Shown here: positions 8,931 through 18,525 of the stretch, piece by piece
Layout: every line of letters begins with the position of its first letter
Position numbering within the stretch: the stretch's first letter is position 1
NCBI RefSeq assembly: GCF_900637555.1
Contig: NZ_LR134378.1
Span: forward strand, 196,001 to 260,000
DNA: 64,000 bases
Direction of reading: 5' to 3'
Origin: Lautropia mirabilis
GTDB lineage: Bacteria; Pseudomonadota; Gammaproteobacteria; Burkholderiales; Burkholderiaceae_E
Notes under the pieces: model-generated
What the model was told of the DNA's origin: nothing
The model's input: the letters and a program-made list of their open reading frames with translations, nothing else
Databases searched by the model: none
Program-made: the position numbers and the translations under genes

Positions 8931-11768
8931 ATGAACGCGCTCGAACACAGTTTTCAGCCCGGCAGCCTCGTCCGTGCCCGCGGTCGCGAATGGGTGGTGC
9001 AATCCGAATCTCGCCCGGACTGGCTTCGCTTGCGTCCACTCAGCGGCGCCGATGATGAAAGCATTGCACTGATTCCGGAACTTGAGCTGCAGCCCGTCGA
9101 ACCCGCCACCTTCGCCTGGCCCAGGCCTGCCCTGGCCGGCAACCACGCAGGTGCGCTGCTGCTGCGCGACGCTCTGCGCCTGACCCTGCGTGCCGGAGCA
9201 GGGCCTTTCCGGTCATTCGGCAACATTGCCGTGGAACCCCGCAGCTACCAGCTGGTCCCGCTGCTGATGGCCCTGCGCCTGTCCACCGTACGTCTTCTGA
9301 TTGCCGATGACGTGGGGGTGGGCAAAACCATTGAGGCCGGCCTGATCGTCCGTGAACTGCTGGACCGCGGCGAAATTGCCCGGCAGGCCATTCTCTGCCC
9401 GCCACATCTGGTCGAACAGTGGCAGTCCGAACTGGAAACCCGCTTCAACCTGCAGGCCATCGCCCTGACCTCAGCCACGGCAGCACGCATCGAACGCAAT
9501 CTGCCTCATGGTGTCCGGCTGTTCGACCATCACCCAGTGGTTGTGGTCAGCCTGGACTACATCAAGAGCGAGCGGCACCGTGAACAGTTTCTGGCAGCAG
9601 CCCCCGAATGCATCATCGTCGATGAGGCACATACCTGCGCCAGCAATGGCGCTGGCAAGCAGCTGCGTTTCGAGCTGCTCAAACGACTGGCAAAGGATGA
9701 GCACCGCCACCTGATCCTGCTCTCCGCCACCCCACATTCAGGCGACGAATCTGCCTTCTACAACCTGCTGTCACTGCTCAACCCCCGTTTTGTGGAGCTG
9801 CAGGGGCATAACCGGGCCGAAGATCCACTGCGCCAGGAACTGGCACGACACTTCGTACAGCGCCGCCGCAAGGACATCGCCGAATGGCAGTCCGAAACCC
9901 ATGATGGCAAAGGCCTCCCCCGCCGCATGACCACCGAGCTGACCTACCGCCTCAGCGGCGGCTGGGGAGAATTTTTCGATGCCGTGCAGGACTATTGCCG
10001 CGACCTGGCAGAGGCCGCGGAACAACAGGAAAGCCAGAACGGCAACCCCGGCGGCCCCCGTCTGGTCTGGTATGTAACTCTGGCACTGCTGCGCTGCGTG
10101 GCATCATCTCCTGCCGCGGCCATCCGGGCACTGAGCCGGCGTCTGGACGGCCATATGACAACGGATGAGCTGTTACCGGAGGATCTGCTGCAGGATGCCC
10201 GCCTCGACGACGGCCAGGCTGATGACCTGTCCGCCGACGACCAGGAGCCACCTGCCTTGCTACAGGAGGCCAAGCCACGGCTACAGGCCCTGATCCGTGA
10301 CGCCGAACGCCTGTCCGGCAAAGCTGGCGACCCCAAACTGGCCACGCTCATCCAGCATATCGGGCAGTTGCTGAAGGACGGTTTTCGGCCGGTGATATTC
10401 TGCCGTTACGTAGCCACAGCCCATTATGTGGCTGAGCACCTGAAAAAAGCTTTCCCCAGGGTGGGCGTTGAAGCGGTCACAGGTGAACTCACACCCGAAG
10501 AACGCCGCGAGCGCGTCGGGAGCCTGGAAGAGGCCGAGTCCCGCATTCTGGTTACCACCGACTGCCTGTCCGAAGGCATCAACCTGCAGCATCTGTTCAC
10601 GGCGGTCGTGCACTATGACCTGACCTGGAACCCCACCCGCCACGAACAACGCGAAGGCCGGATTGACCGCTTCGGGCAGCAGGCAGAAGAAGTACGCTGC
10701 ACCATGCTGTACGGCGAAGACAACCCGGTGGACGGCTTTGTGCTCAACGTCATTCTGCGCAAGGCCGAGGCCATCCGCAGGGAGCTGGGCGTGCTGGTCC
10801 CCATGCCCGAGGATGATACGTCCATCAAACAGGCCATGATCCGTGCAGCCCTGATGAAGCGGCGGGAGCACATGCACTCCCCCCAGGCCAGCCTGGACTT
10901 TGGCGATACCGAAGAAGAGCTTGCCCCCCTGCAGGTCAAATGGCGGGACGCCCTGGACAGAGCCAGGACCAACCGTACCATCTTTGCCCAGCGCACCATC
11001 CGCCCCGAGGAAGTATTGCCTGAATGGCAAAAGCAGCAGCAGGCACTGGGCACCCAGCAGGATGTGCAGCGCTTTCTGGAAAGTGCCTGTGTGCGATTGG
11101 GTTCCCCGCTGGAAAAGGGACGCAACAGTGGATCCGCTGTTTTCATCGCCAGCAACCTGCCGGAAGCACTGACACTTCGCCTGAAGGATGAAAGCATCCT
11201 GAAAGACAACAGCAAACAGGCACAAACACTGTCCCTCAACCTGAACGAACTGCACCGCAGCCACCCTTTGGTAGGGTTGCTGGCGCAGTACCTGCTGGAA
11301 AACGCGCTCGACAGCGAGAACCCAGTGGCAGCCCGCTGTGCTGTAACACTCACCGAAAATGTAGAGGTGGTAACTACCCTCTACCTGCTGCGCCTGCGTC
11401 ATCAGCTCAGCTATGTGCGACGTCGTGAACCCTTCCAGATGATGGCCGAAGAAACCATCACCCTGGCAGTGCGCGGCCGTGTCAACCCGACATGGGAGTC
11501 TGGCGACAGCACCAGCCAGCTGCTGGCATGCAAGCCCAGCGGCAACCTGCCCGTCGAAACCATTCATCGGGAAATTCACGCCGCCCTGCAGTTCCTGACA
11601 GACCATCCGGAACAGCTGGAAAAACTGGCCCACGAACGCGCCAATACCCTGCTGGCCGATCACCAGCGCGTCCGCGAGGCAGCCAGGGATGTGGGGCAGT
11701 ACAAGGTTTCTCCCTGTCTGCCCGTGGATGTCATGGGTGTGTATGTTCTGCTGCCGGATTCACTCTGA
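8931..11768 (+). CDS. SNF2-family helicase, DrmD-like
   Basis: A 945-residue SWI2/SNF2 ATPase. Walker A is DVGVGKT (127-133) within ADDVGVGKTIEAGL, the Walker B box is DEAH (231-234), motif III is SATPHSG, and the C-terminal helicase lobe ends in HEQREGRIDRFGQ (571-583), the SNF2 arginine-finger motif. Length and layout match RapA-like defence helicases such as DISARM class 1 DrmD. It starts 5 bases after the previous stop, with an AAGGA overlapping that stop, so the two are co-translated. In DISARM class 1, drmD precedes the adenine methylase gene, which is also the order here. DNA translocation is likely; the in vivo substrate is unknown. Confidence 0.88.
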   Translation: MNALEHSFQPGSLVRARGREWVVQSESRPDWLRLRPLSGADDESIALIPELELQPVEPATFAWPRPALAGNHAGALLLRDALRLTLRAGAGPFRSFGNIAVEPRSYQLVPLLMALRLSTVRLLIADDVGVGKTIEAGLIVRELLDRGEIARQAILCPPHLVEQWQSELETRFNLQAIALTSATAARIERNLPHGVRLFDHHPVVVVSLDYIKSERHREQFLAAAPECIIVDEAHTCASNGAGKQLRFELLKRLAKDEHRHLILLSATPHSGDESAFYNLLSLLNPRFVELQGHNRAEDPLRQELARHFVQRRRKDIAEWQSETHDGKGLPRRMTTELTYRLSGGWGEFFDAVQDYCRDLAEAAEQQESQNGNPGGPRLVWYVTLALLRCVASSPAAAIRALSRRLDGHMTTDELLPEDLLQDARLDDGQADDLSADDQEPPALLQEAKPRLQALIRDAERLSGKAGDPKLATLIQHIGQLLKDGFRPVIFCRYVATAHYVAEHLKKAFPRVGVEAVTGELTPEERRERVGSLEEAESRILVTTDCLSEGINLQHLFTAVVHYDLTWNPTRHEQREGRIDRFGQQAEEVRCTMLYGEDNPVDGFVLNVILRKAEAIRRELGVLVPMPEDDTSIKQAMIRAALMKRREHMHSPQASLDFGDTEEELAPLQVKWRDALDRARTNRTIFAQRTIRPEEVLPEWQKQQQALGTQQDVQRFLESACVRLGSPLEKGRNSGSAVFIASNLPEALTLRLKDESILKDNSKQAQTLSLNLNELHRSHPLVGLLAQYLLENALDSENPVAARCAVTLTENVEVVTTLYLLRLRHQLSYVRRREPFQMMAEETITLAVRGRVNPTWESGDSTSQLLACKPSGNLPVETIHREIHAALQFLTDHPEQLEKLAHERANTLLADHQRVREAARDVGQYKVSPCLPVDVMGVYVLLPDSL

Positions 11769-11869
11769 TGGCCACCAGACGCACCATGAATGCGAAAACC
11801 CGTATCCCTGGCCCAACCAAAGGCAGCTACCGGAAAGCCACAGACACCACTGGCAAGGACAAGCCCTGA
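11768..11869 (+). CDS. Candidate 33-residue basic protein between the SNF2 and methylase genes
   Basis: ATG 11768 overlaps the TGA of the SNF2 gene (TGATG), and its own TGA (11867-11869) ends one base before the methylase ATG at 11871. This is exactly the arrangement of a translationally coupled gene. The product starts MATRRTMNAK, ends GKDKP, is rich in Lys, Arg and Thr and has no hydrophobic segment. No family is recognised. The alternative is that the segment is the N-terminus of the methylase, which is open from 11790 in another frame, or just a translated spacer. Confidence 0.4.
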   Translation: MATRRTMNAKTRIPGPTKGSYRKATDTTGKDKP

Positions 11870-11870
11870 C

Positions 11871-14800
11871 ATGAAACGCACCCGCAAGACCGAGGCTGCC
11901 CTCTCCCTTCCTGCCACGCTGACACTGGAAGGTGGACTTTTCCTGCCCGATCAGGTTCAAAAGGCCACGCAGGGCCTTGCCAGCGCCCAGCAGGATGCTG
12001 ACTACCGGCTGCCCAAGGGCCTCAAGGCCAAGGATGAATACAGCCGCGCCTTCCAGATTGCCTGCGCCCAATGGCAGGACTTTGCCCAGCAGCTGGAACG
12101 GCGGGACATCGACGCTACCCAACTCACCACCCGCTTTGTGCAGGAGCTGCTGCGCGACGCCTTTGGCTACAACCTGCGTCCGGCACGGCCACTGGAAGTG
12201 GATGGACGGCGTTACCCGGTCAGCTTCCTGGCAGGTAATCTGCCCATTCTGGTGGCGCCCCACACACTGGGGCTGGACGACGCCGACGCCAGCATGGCCA
12301 TCGAAGGCAGCGGCAGCCGCCGCAAGACCCCTTTCCAGGCCATGCAGGAACTGCTCAATGCCAGCGAATCGCTGCTGTGGGGCATCGTCAGCAACGGCAG
12401 GCAGCTGCGGCTGCTGCGTGATGCCGCGTCGCTTACCCGCCCGAGTTTTCTGGAAATCGACCTGGTCGACCTGCTGGGCAGCAAACACTACGCCGAGTTT
12501 GCCAATGCATGGCGGCTGCTGCATGCCAGCCGGGCACTTACAGATACCCAGAATACGTCCTGCATCTGGGAACGATGGCGCCACGAGGGTCAACAGGAAG
12601 GTACCCGGGTACGGGATGGCCTGCGCAACGGCGTCGAAAAGGCATTGCTCACGCTGGGTGAGGGTTTTCTGCAGCATCCATCCAACGACAACCTGCGTGC
12701 TGCGCTGGACAGTGGTCAACTGGGTCGCGACGCCTACTTCCAGCAACTGCTGCGGCTGGTGTACCGGCTGATTTTCGTGTTCACCGTGGAAGAACGCGGG
12801 GTTCTGCACCCGCAGTGGAATGACCCCGAGACGAAGGCTGCCCGCCGCGCCTACGCCGAAGGCTACGCACTGGCCCGACTCCGCAACTTCAGCCTCAAAC
12901 GTCGCCCCCGCAACCGGCACGATGACCAGTGGCAGGCCATTCGCATCGTCTTCCGGGGGCTGGACCAGGGCGAGCCCCGGCTGGCCCTGCCCGCACTGGG
13001 CGGCCTGTTTGCCGCCAGCCAGTGCAAGGACCTGGACGCCGCCAGTCTGGACAATGCTCACCTGCTCGAAGCCCTGAAAGATTTACGCTGGGCACGCCCC
13101 CCTGGCTCAGACAGCCTGGTGCCCGTAGACTACCGCAACATGGGGCCAGAAGAGCTGGGCAGTGTATATGAAAGCCTGCTGGAGCTGGTCCCCACGGTGG
13201 ATGTCCATGCCCGCTCATTCGACTTCGTGGGCAGAACCGACGCAGCCAGTACGGCAGGTAATGCCCGCAAACTGACCGGCAGCTACTACACCCCCGACAG
13301 TCTGGTGCAGGAACTGATCCGCAGTGCACTCGAACCCGTCATCGAGCAGCGGCTTGCTTCCAGCCCCGCAGCACCGGAAGCAGCCCTGCTGGCCATCCGC
13401 GTCATCGACCCGGCCTGTGGCAGTGGGCACTTTCTGCTGGCCGCTGCCCGGCGTCTGGCGGAAAGGCTGGCGCTGCTGCGCAGTGTGGCCAGCGGGTACG
13501 AGGGGGCCATCCGGCCGAAGGACTACCGTCACGCCCTGCGTGAGGTCGTGGCACACTGCATCTATGGCGTGGACCGCAACCCCATGGCCGTCGAGCTGGC
13601 CCGCATGGCACTGTGGCTGGAAGGGTTTGAAGAAGGGCGCCCGCTGGACTTTCTGGACCACCACCTGCAGGTGGGCGACGCCCTGCTGGGCCTGACCAAT
13701 CTGGATGCCCTGACCCGAGGTATTTCCAAAGACGCTTTCAAGCCCCTGAGCGGTGATGACCGGGAAGTGTGCAAGGCACTGACCAAAACCAATGCTGTCG
13801 CCCTCAAACAGCTGACCAGAGACTTGCAGAGCCAGCAGATGCTGCTGGGTATGGACAACACGTCCGGCCTGCAGGCCATGCGCGCCATCGAAGACATGCC
13901 CACCAACACGCCGGAGCAGGTCAGTATCAAGGAGACCCGCTGGCTGGAATTCATGCAGACTGCCGCACAAAGTCCGCTGGCACAAGCCGCAGATGTGCTG
14001 GTGGGCGCCTTCCTGCTGCCCAAGACCACGGACAGGGGCGCAACCGTACCGACCAGCGCCACGCTGCATACCCTGCTGACCACCCCCAACGACATCACGG
14101 GTCCTGCCGCCGATGCGGTGGCAGCAGCCCGCGCCGCCTGTGCCGAGGCACGCGTACTCCACTGGCCCCTGGCGTTTCCGCAAGTGTTTACTCCCCGCGG
14201 CACCGAGGGCCACCGGGGCTTTGACTGTGTGCTGGGCAACCCACCGTGGGAGCGCATCAAACTGCAGGAAGAAGAGTTCTTTGCCACCCGCAACGCCGAC
14301 GTGGCAGCGGCACGCAACAAGGCAGAGCGCAGCCAGCGTATCCAGTGGCTCAGCGAAGGCCGGCTGGCGCAGAACCTGCACTTCGGCCGCACACCTGCAC
14401 CAGACGGCGCACCACAGCTGCAACACGCAAATGGCCCTGACGAGGCCGAGAGGCGCCTGTACCGGGAGTTTGTCACTGCCCGCCGCACAGCTGAGGCCAC
14501 GAGCCTTTTCGCCCATGTAAGCGGAAGCGAGGGGGGACGCTACCCGCTCACCGGCGTGGGCGATGTAAACACCTATGCCCTGTTTGCCGAAACCATCCTG
14601 CAAATTCACGCCCGGGACGGCCGGGCCGGCTTCATCGTGCCCACAGGCATTGCCACCGACGACAGTACCAAGGCCTACTTTGGCCACATCACGCAGTCGA
14701 AGCGGCTGGTCAGCCTGTACGACATCGAAAACCGCGAAGCGGTATTCCCTTCTGTGCACCGCAGCTACAAATTCTGCCTGCTCACGCTGGGTGCTTCCGA

Positions 14801-16364
14801 ACAGGCCGAATTTGTCTGCTTTGCCACCCAGGTCAGCCAGCTGGCGGACGAGCGCCGGCGGTTCACGCTGACACCGGAAGACTTCCGGCTGATCAACCCC
14901 AACACGCTGACCTGCCCGGTGTTTCGCAGCAAACGCGATGCCGAACTGACCAAAAAGCTCTACCGGGCAGCACCGGTCCTGATACGTGATGCCTACGTCG
15001 AAGGTAAGGGCAAGCATGCCAGGGAGGTTCCAGCGCAGAATCCATGGGGCATTACGTTCCAGCGAATGCTGGATATGGCAAACGACAGCCATCTGTTCGA
15101 ATACCAGAACAACCCGGAACCGGGCAGCAGCGCAACAGACACGAAGCGCCTGCCCCTGTACGAGGCAAAACTGATTCATCATTTCGATCACCGCTGGGCC
15201 ACTTACACAACCGACCCAAATACTGGCACCGTAGCCAGCCGGGATGTGACCCTGCAGGAAAAACAGGATACGTCCTTCAGCATCACGCCCCGGTACTGGG
15301 TGCCTGCCCGTGAAGTCTGGCTGCGACCGGCAGATCTGCCGGACGAACTGATGCGCGCCCTCAAGGCAGACGATGGGCACGCCACCGTACTTGCCGTCAC
15401 CAAAGTGCTGTTTGGGCGCCACCTGACCGCTCTGCACGAGGAGGCTCCGGGCACAGCAGCACTGGCCGCCTGGGAAAGCTTTGTTGACCTGCACGCTTAT
15501 GCCAAGGATATCGACCCCGAAGAGCTGGGAGTCAAACCGCTCAAGAAAAACGCAGGCGGCCTGCTGGACGAAGGTCTACCCCTGGCCGAACAGCAACTGC
15601 TGCGCCTGGCCGATGAAGCCAGTAACCTTCCCATGCCACCCGCAGGGCTGAGCAGCGAAGAAAGCGCACAACGACTGGCGGAGCGCTGGCTGGAGGAAAG
15701 CTGCCCGAAATGGTTGATGGGGTGGCGGGATATCTGCCGGGCAACGGATGAACGGACGGTGATTGCTTCGGTTTTGCCGGCGGTGGGTGTGGGTCACACC
15801 ATGCCTCTGCTAACAACGGTTTGGGATGCCCGCCAAACATCCGCGCTTCTTGGCAACCTGTGCTCCCTTGTACTGGATTTCTGCGCGCGAGTGAAGATCG
15901 GCGGCACACACCTTACCTACAGCTATCTGAAGCAGTTTCCGGTCATCCCACCCGAACGCTACACTGAACCCGATCTTGATTTCATCACGCCCCGCATTCT
16001 TGAGCTGACCTATACCACCAAGGACATGGCTCCTTGGGCCACGGCCCTTATCAGCGGATGGAAGCTGGACAATGGCAACTGGAAGCCAGGCACCCCGGAG
16101 CCCATCCGTCGATCACCCTTGGCTCCCTTCCCTTTCGACCCTGCACGACGCGCCATCTTGCGTGCAGAACTCGATGCATACTACGCCCGCCTCTATGGCC
16201 TGGACCGCAACGAGCTGCGCTACATCCTGGACCCGGAAGACGTGATGGGCAACGACTACCCCAGCGAAACCTTCCGCGTGCTGAAAGACAGGGAAATCCG
16301 GGAGTATGGGGAATACCGCACCCAAAGGCTGGTGCTGGAGGCCTGGGACAGACAGCATACCTGA
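11871..16364 (+). CDS. N6-adenine DNA methyltransferase, Eco57I/DrmMI-like
   Basis: A 1497-residue class I SAM-dependent DNA methylase. The AdoMet motif I is DPACGSGHF (513-521) just after a GSYYTPDSLV segment, and the catalytic motif IV is NPPW (790-793) in VLGNPPWERI. Together these indicate adenine-N6 methylation, as in Eco57I, BREX PglX and DISARM DrmMI. The ~480-residue N-terminal part is a type IIG-like helical region; the ~600-residue C-terminal part is probably for target recognition. No PD-(D/E)XK nuclease motif is seen, so this is a modification-only enzyme. ATG 11871 is chosen for an AAGGA 11 bases upstream; an in-frame ATG or GTG near 11790 would add 27 residues. Confidence 0.88.
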   Translation: MKRTRKTEAALSLPATLTLEGGLFLPDQVQKATQGLASAQQDADYRLPKGLKAKDEYSRAFQIACAQWQDFAQQLERRDIDATQLTTRFVQELLRDAFGYNLRPARPLEVDGRRYPVSFLAGNLPILVAPHTLGLDDADASMAIEGSGSRRKTPFQAMQELLNASESLLWGIVSNGRQLRLLRDAASLTRPSFLEIDLVDLLGSKHYAEFANAWRLLHASRALTDTQNTSCIWERWRHEGQQEGTRVRDGLRNGVEKALLTLGEGFLQHPSNDNLRAALDSGQLGRDAYFQQLLRLVYRLIFVFTVEERGVLHPQWNDPETKAARRAYAEGYALARLRNFSLKRRPRNRHDDQWQAIRIVFRGLDQGEPRLALPALGGLFAASQCKDLDAASLDNAHLLEALKDLRWARPPGSDSLVPVDYRNMGPEELGSVYESLLELVPTVDVHARSFDFVGRTDAASTAGNARKLTGSYYTPDSLVQELIRSALEPVIEQRLASSPAAPEAALLAIRVIDPACGSGHFLLAAARRLAERLALLRSVASGYEGAIRPKDYRHALREVVAHCIYGVDRNPMAVELARMALWLEGFEEGRPLDFLDHHLQVGDALLGLTNLDALTRGISKDAFKPLSGDDREVCKALTKTNAVALKQLTRDLQSQQMLLGMDNTSGLQAMRAIEDMPTNTPEQVSIKETRWLEFMQTAAQSPLAQAADVLVGAFLLPKTTDRGATVPTSATLHTLLTTPNDITGPAADAVAAARAACAEARVLHWPLAFPQVFTPRGTEGHRGFDCVLGNPPWERIKLQEEEFFATRNADVAAARNKAERSQRIQWLSEGRLAQNLHFGRTPAPDGAPQLQHANGPDEAERRLYREFVTARRTAEATSLFAHVSGSEGGRYPLTGVGDVNTYALFAETILQIHARDGRAGFIVPTGIATDDSTKAYFGHITQSKRLVSLYDIENREAVFPSVHRSYKFCLLTLGASEQAEFVCFATQVSQLADERRRFTLTPEDFRLINPNTLTCPVFRSKRDAELTKKLYRAAPVLIRDAYVEGKGKHAREVPAQNPWGITFQRMLDMANDSHLFEYQNNPEPGSSATDTKRLPLYEAKLIHHFDHRWATYTTDPNTGTVASRDVTLQEKQDTSFSITPRYWVPAREVWLRPADLPDELMRALKADDGHATVLAVTKVLFGRHLTALHEEAPGTAALAAWESFVDLHAYAKDIDPEELGVKPLKKNAGGLLDEGLPLAEQQLLRLADEASNLPMPPAGLSSEESAQRLAERWLEESCPKWLMGWRDICRATDERTVIASVLPAVGVGHTMPLLTTVWDARQTSALLGNLCSLVLDFCARVKIGGTHLTYSYLKQFPVIPPERYTEPDLDFITPRILELTYTTKDMAPWATALISGWKLDNGNWKPGTPEPIRRSPLAPFPFDPARRAILRAELDAYYARLYGLDRNELRYILDPEDVMGNDYPSETFRVLKDREIREYGEYRTQRLVLEAWDRQHT

Positions 16365-16377
16365 CAGACGCATCACC

Positions 16378-17202
16378 ATGAACGAAACCCTGATTGCCCA
16401 CGTAGCCACGAACAACGGGTTCGACATGGCCACCCCGGCAGGAAACGGTAGCATCACGCTGACCACGGCACGACATGAAACCCGGGCCGTCATAAGCCCG
16501 TGGCTTACGGGGATAGGGGTCATCATTCAGTCGCCATACCCCAACCTGGTGGCAGAACTTGCCCGCAGCGTACCTCCCTGGCCATCCAGAAACGACCAGT
16601 TCCATCTGGCAGATCTGGAGCAACTGGCGGCATTTTTACGAAGAACGACCCAGCTCTCAATGGCATTCCGTAAACAGCAGGGAGCGGCCATGCACATTGG
16701 CCATTCTTCAACTTCCGATGCCATCCCGGCCCCCCAACCAGAAGCGCCCCCAGACATTAACAGCCAATCACCCACGCTTTCCGCAGAAACGGAGATCGAG
16801 CGCATCCGTCGGGAACGAATTGGCCAGAACATCTATCGCAAAGCACTCATGGAATACTGGCGAGGCGCCTGCGCTGTCACTGGAATCACGCTGCCCGAGG
16901 TACTGCGCGCCAGTCATGCCAAGCCTTGGGCGGAATGCACCCGCGACGCGGAGCGACTGGATGTATTCAATGGTTTTCTGCTGGTGGCCAATCTCGATGC
17001 CCTGTTCGACCGTTTTCTGGTCAGCTTTGATGATCAAGGCAAGCTGATGGTCAGTCCACGATTGTCTGCCGTAGAAATGCAAAAACTTGGACTGACCCAG
17101 GGCATGAAGCTGCGCTGGGTAGAAAAACAACACCTTCCATACCTTCACTGGCATCGCAATCAGTTTATACTGGCAACAAGTAATCACGATGTGGCGCCAT
17201 AA
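16378..17202 (+). CDS. HNH endonuclease family protein (HNH_2)
   Basis: 274 residues. The C-terminal half (about 145-265) has the HNH_2 pattern: IYRKALMEYWRGACAVTG, then RASHAKPW with H180, then DVFNGFLLVANLDALFDRF. The first ~120 residues are unlike any domain I recognise, and a Pro/Ser-rich linker joins the halves. ATG 16378 lies 13 bases after the methylase stop. Such nucleases are common as the cutting subunit in modification-linked defence operons. Here it could supply the nuclease that canonical DISARM takes from DrmC (a phospholipase-D fold), which is absent. This role is inferred from position only. Confidence 0.75.
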   Translation: MNETLIAHVATNNGFDMATPAGNGSITLTTARHETRAVISPWLTGIGVIIQSPYPNLVAELARSVPPWPSRNDQFHLADLEQLAAFLRRTTQLSMAFRKQQGAAMHIGHSSTSDAIPAPQPEAPPDINSQSPTLSAETEIERIRRERIGQNIYRKALMEYWRGACAVTGITLPEVLRASHAKPWAECTRDAERLDVFNGFLLVANLDALFDRFLVSFDDQGKLMVSPRLSAVEMQKLGLTQGMKLRWVEKQHLPYLHWHRNQFILATSNHDVAP

Positions 17203-17220
17203 TTCGCCAACACACTCGAT

Positions 17221-18312
17221 ATGATTTACACCAAGGCCTGGAAAAGCTATCAGGAACAGCTTGACCTACTCGTATCCAGAGGTTTGCTTGTGACTGACCC
17301 CAACCTTGCCTTGCAGCATCTGGAGAGAATTGGTTATTACCGGCTGAGTGGGTACTGGTATGCATTCCGTGAAAGAAGTGCTGTGGCGTGCCCACTCGAC
17401 AACAACCTCAGGAAACCCAGTAAGGTCACTGAAACACGTATTACCCTGGACAGCTTCATCCCTGGGGCATCCTTTCATGATGCGGTTGCCCTGTACATCT
17501 TTGACAAGAAGCTCCGAATGCTGGTGATGGACGCGATGGAGCGCATTGAGATTGCACTGCGTGTCGATATTTCCCATACGCTCGGCAAGCTTGATCCGTT
17601 TGCGTACCTGAAGCCAGAGCTGCTTCACGAAGACTTCAGCATCAAGCTCGACAGTACCCGAGGAGTTACCGAGCACCATACCTGGCTGGGCAAGCATGCC
17701 CAACTGATTAGCCGCTCAAAAGAACATTTCATCGACCACAACAAAGAAAGGTATGGCCTGCCGATCGCCATATGGGTTGCCTGCGAAGTATGGGACTTCG
17801 GTACGCTGTCCAAGCTTTTTGGCGGCATGCGTGAACGTGACCAGGACGCCATTGCACAAAAATACGGCATCGGCAATGGGCGAGTATTCGCAAGCTGGCT
17901 CAGGAGCCTCAACCATTTGCGCAACATCTGTGCCCACCATGGGCGCCTGTGGAATCGCAATATCAGTGACCAGCCCAGGCTTCCCAATAAAAGGGGCTCT
18001 GCTGGACCAAAAGCTCACCTGTCAACGTCAACCGGTGGAGAAGGCCACACCAAGCAGCACCTCGGCAATCCTCCGTGGGTCAAGCACTTCGAATCGGACA
18101 CACACGCCAGGGCACGTTGCTATGTTTTGTTAATTATTGTCAAGCACTTGTTGGCAACGATCTGTCCCAACTCCAGCTGGCCAGACCGCATGAAAGCGCA
18201 TCTGGACGCCTTCCCTCCACTGGATCACGTCGGGCTGAACCTAAGAGGCATGGGTGCACCGGACGACTGGCAGGCCATTTGGGATGGGCCAAAAAAGAAC
18301 CCCTCAGCGTGA
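17221..18312 (+). CDS. Abi family HEPN protein (Abi_2, AbiF/AbiD-like)
   Basis: A 363-residue Abi_2 protein. Typical elements are LERIGYYRLSGYWYAF near residue 36, a middle ERIEIALR helix, and the HEPN ribonuclease motif RNICAH (234-239) followed by HGRLWNR. HEPN proteins of this type are RNases that arrest infected cells. It starts 18 bases after the HNH stop and may be co-transcribed. Its last codons run into a hairpin that, on the other strand, is a terminator of a small RNA gene. That layout fits a toxin with an RNA partner, but this is inference. The weak spacer RBS suggests modest translation. Confidence 0.85.
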   Translation: MIYTKAWKSYQEQLDLLVSRGLLVTDPNLALQHLERIGYYRLSGYWYAFRERSAVACPLDNNLRKPSKVTETRITLDSFIPGASFHDAVALYIFDKKLRMLVMDAMERIEIALRVDISHTLGKLDPFAYLKPELLHEDFSIKLDSTRGVTEHHTWLGKHAQLISRSKEHFIDHNKERYGLPIAIWVACEVWDFGTLSKLFGGMRERDQDAIAQKYGIGNGRVFASWLRSLNHLRNICAHHGRLWNRNISDQPRLPNKRGSAGPKAHLSTSTGGEGHTKQHLGNPPWVKHFESDTHARARCYVLLIIVKHLLATICPNSSWPDRMKAHLDAFPPLDHVGLNLRGMGAPDDWQAIWDGPKKNPSA

Positions 18313-18347
18313 ACAGTACAACCTAGTTCACGAGAGGGGCCGTGTTG
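18291..18347 (-). ncRNA. Predicted ~57-nt hairpin RNA antisense to the abi 3' end (copy 1)
   Basis: Read on the minus strand, the RNA starts CAACACGG and folds as CCCCTC (paired with GAGGGG) plus GTTCACG/CGTGAAC, a 13-bp stem with a small bulge and an 11-base loop. It ends in TTCTTTTTT, a classic intrinsic terminator. A sigma-70-like promoter lies immediately upstream at 18354-18382. The abi stop codon (18310-18312) lies inside the hairpin, so the two transcripts converge and overlap. A second copy with compensatory stem changes occurs at 19742-19797. It may be an antitoxin or guide RNA for the HEPN protein, or only a terminator. Confidence 0.5.
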
Positions 18348-18353
18348 AGAGTA

Positions 18354-18382
18354 AGGTTAGCCTACTTTGCCCCCCAAGTCAA
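18354..18382 (-). promoter_or_regulatory. Sigma-70-like promoter of hairpin RNA copy 1
   Basis: On the minus strand, TTGACT (18382-18377) and TAACCT (18359-18354) are separated by exactly 17 bases. The predicted start falls near 18347, just before the conserved CAACACGG. Confidence 0.45.
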
Positions 18383-18525
18383 TGCTAACGTTCCTTGCCC
18401 ATCCCTGCATTCCCCGCAGGGGTATCGGGTACGCAACGCCCCCTGAATCCATAGTCCCTGCCCTTATGAACTCGGCCCCGATGCTTCTCTTCTGCCCACC
18501 GGCCCCTCCTTGACCACATCACCTT

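Noticed and set aside
13215-15494. A 759-codon minus-strand open frame inside the methylase gene
   Set aside because: Antisense shadow; composition is odd (Cys/His/Gln-rich) and no motif is present, while the + strand carries both methylase motifs.
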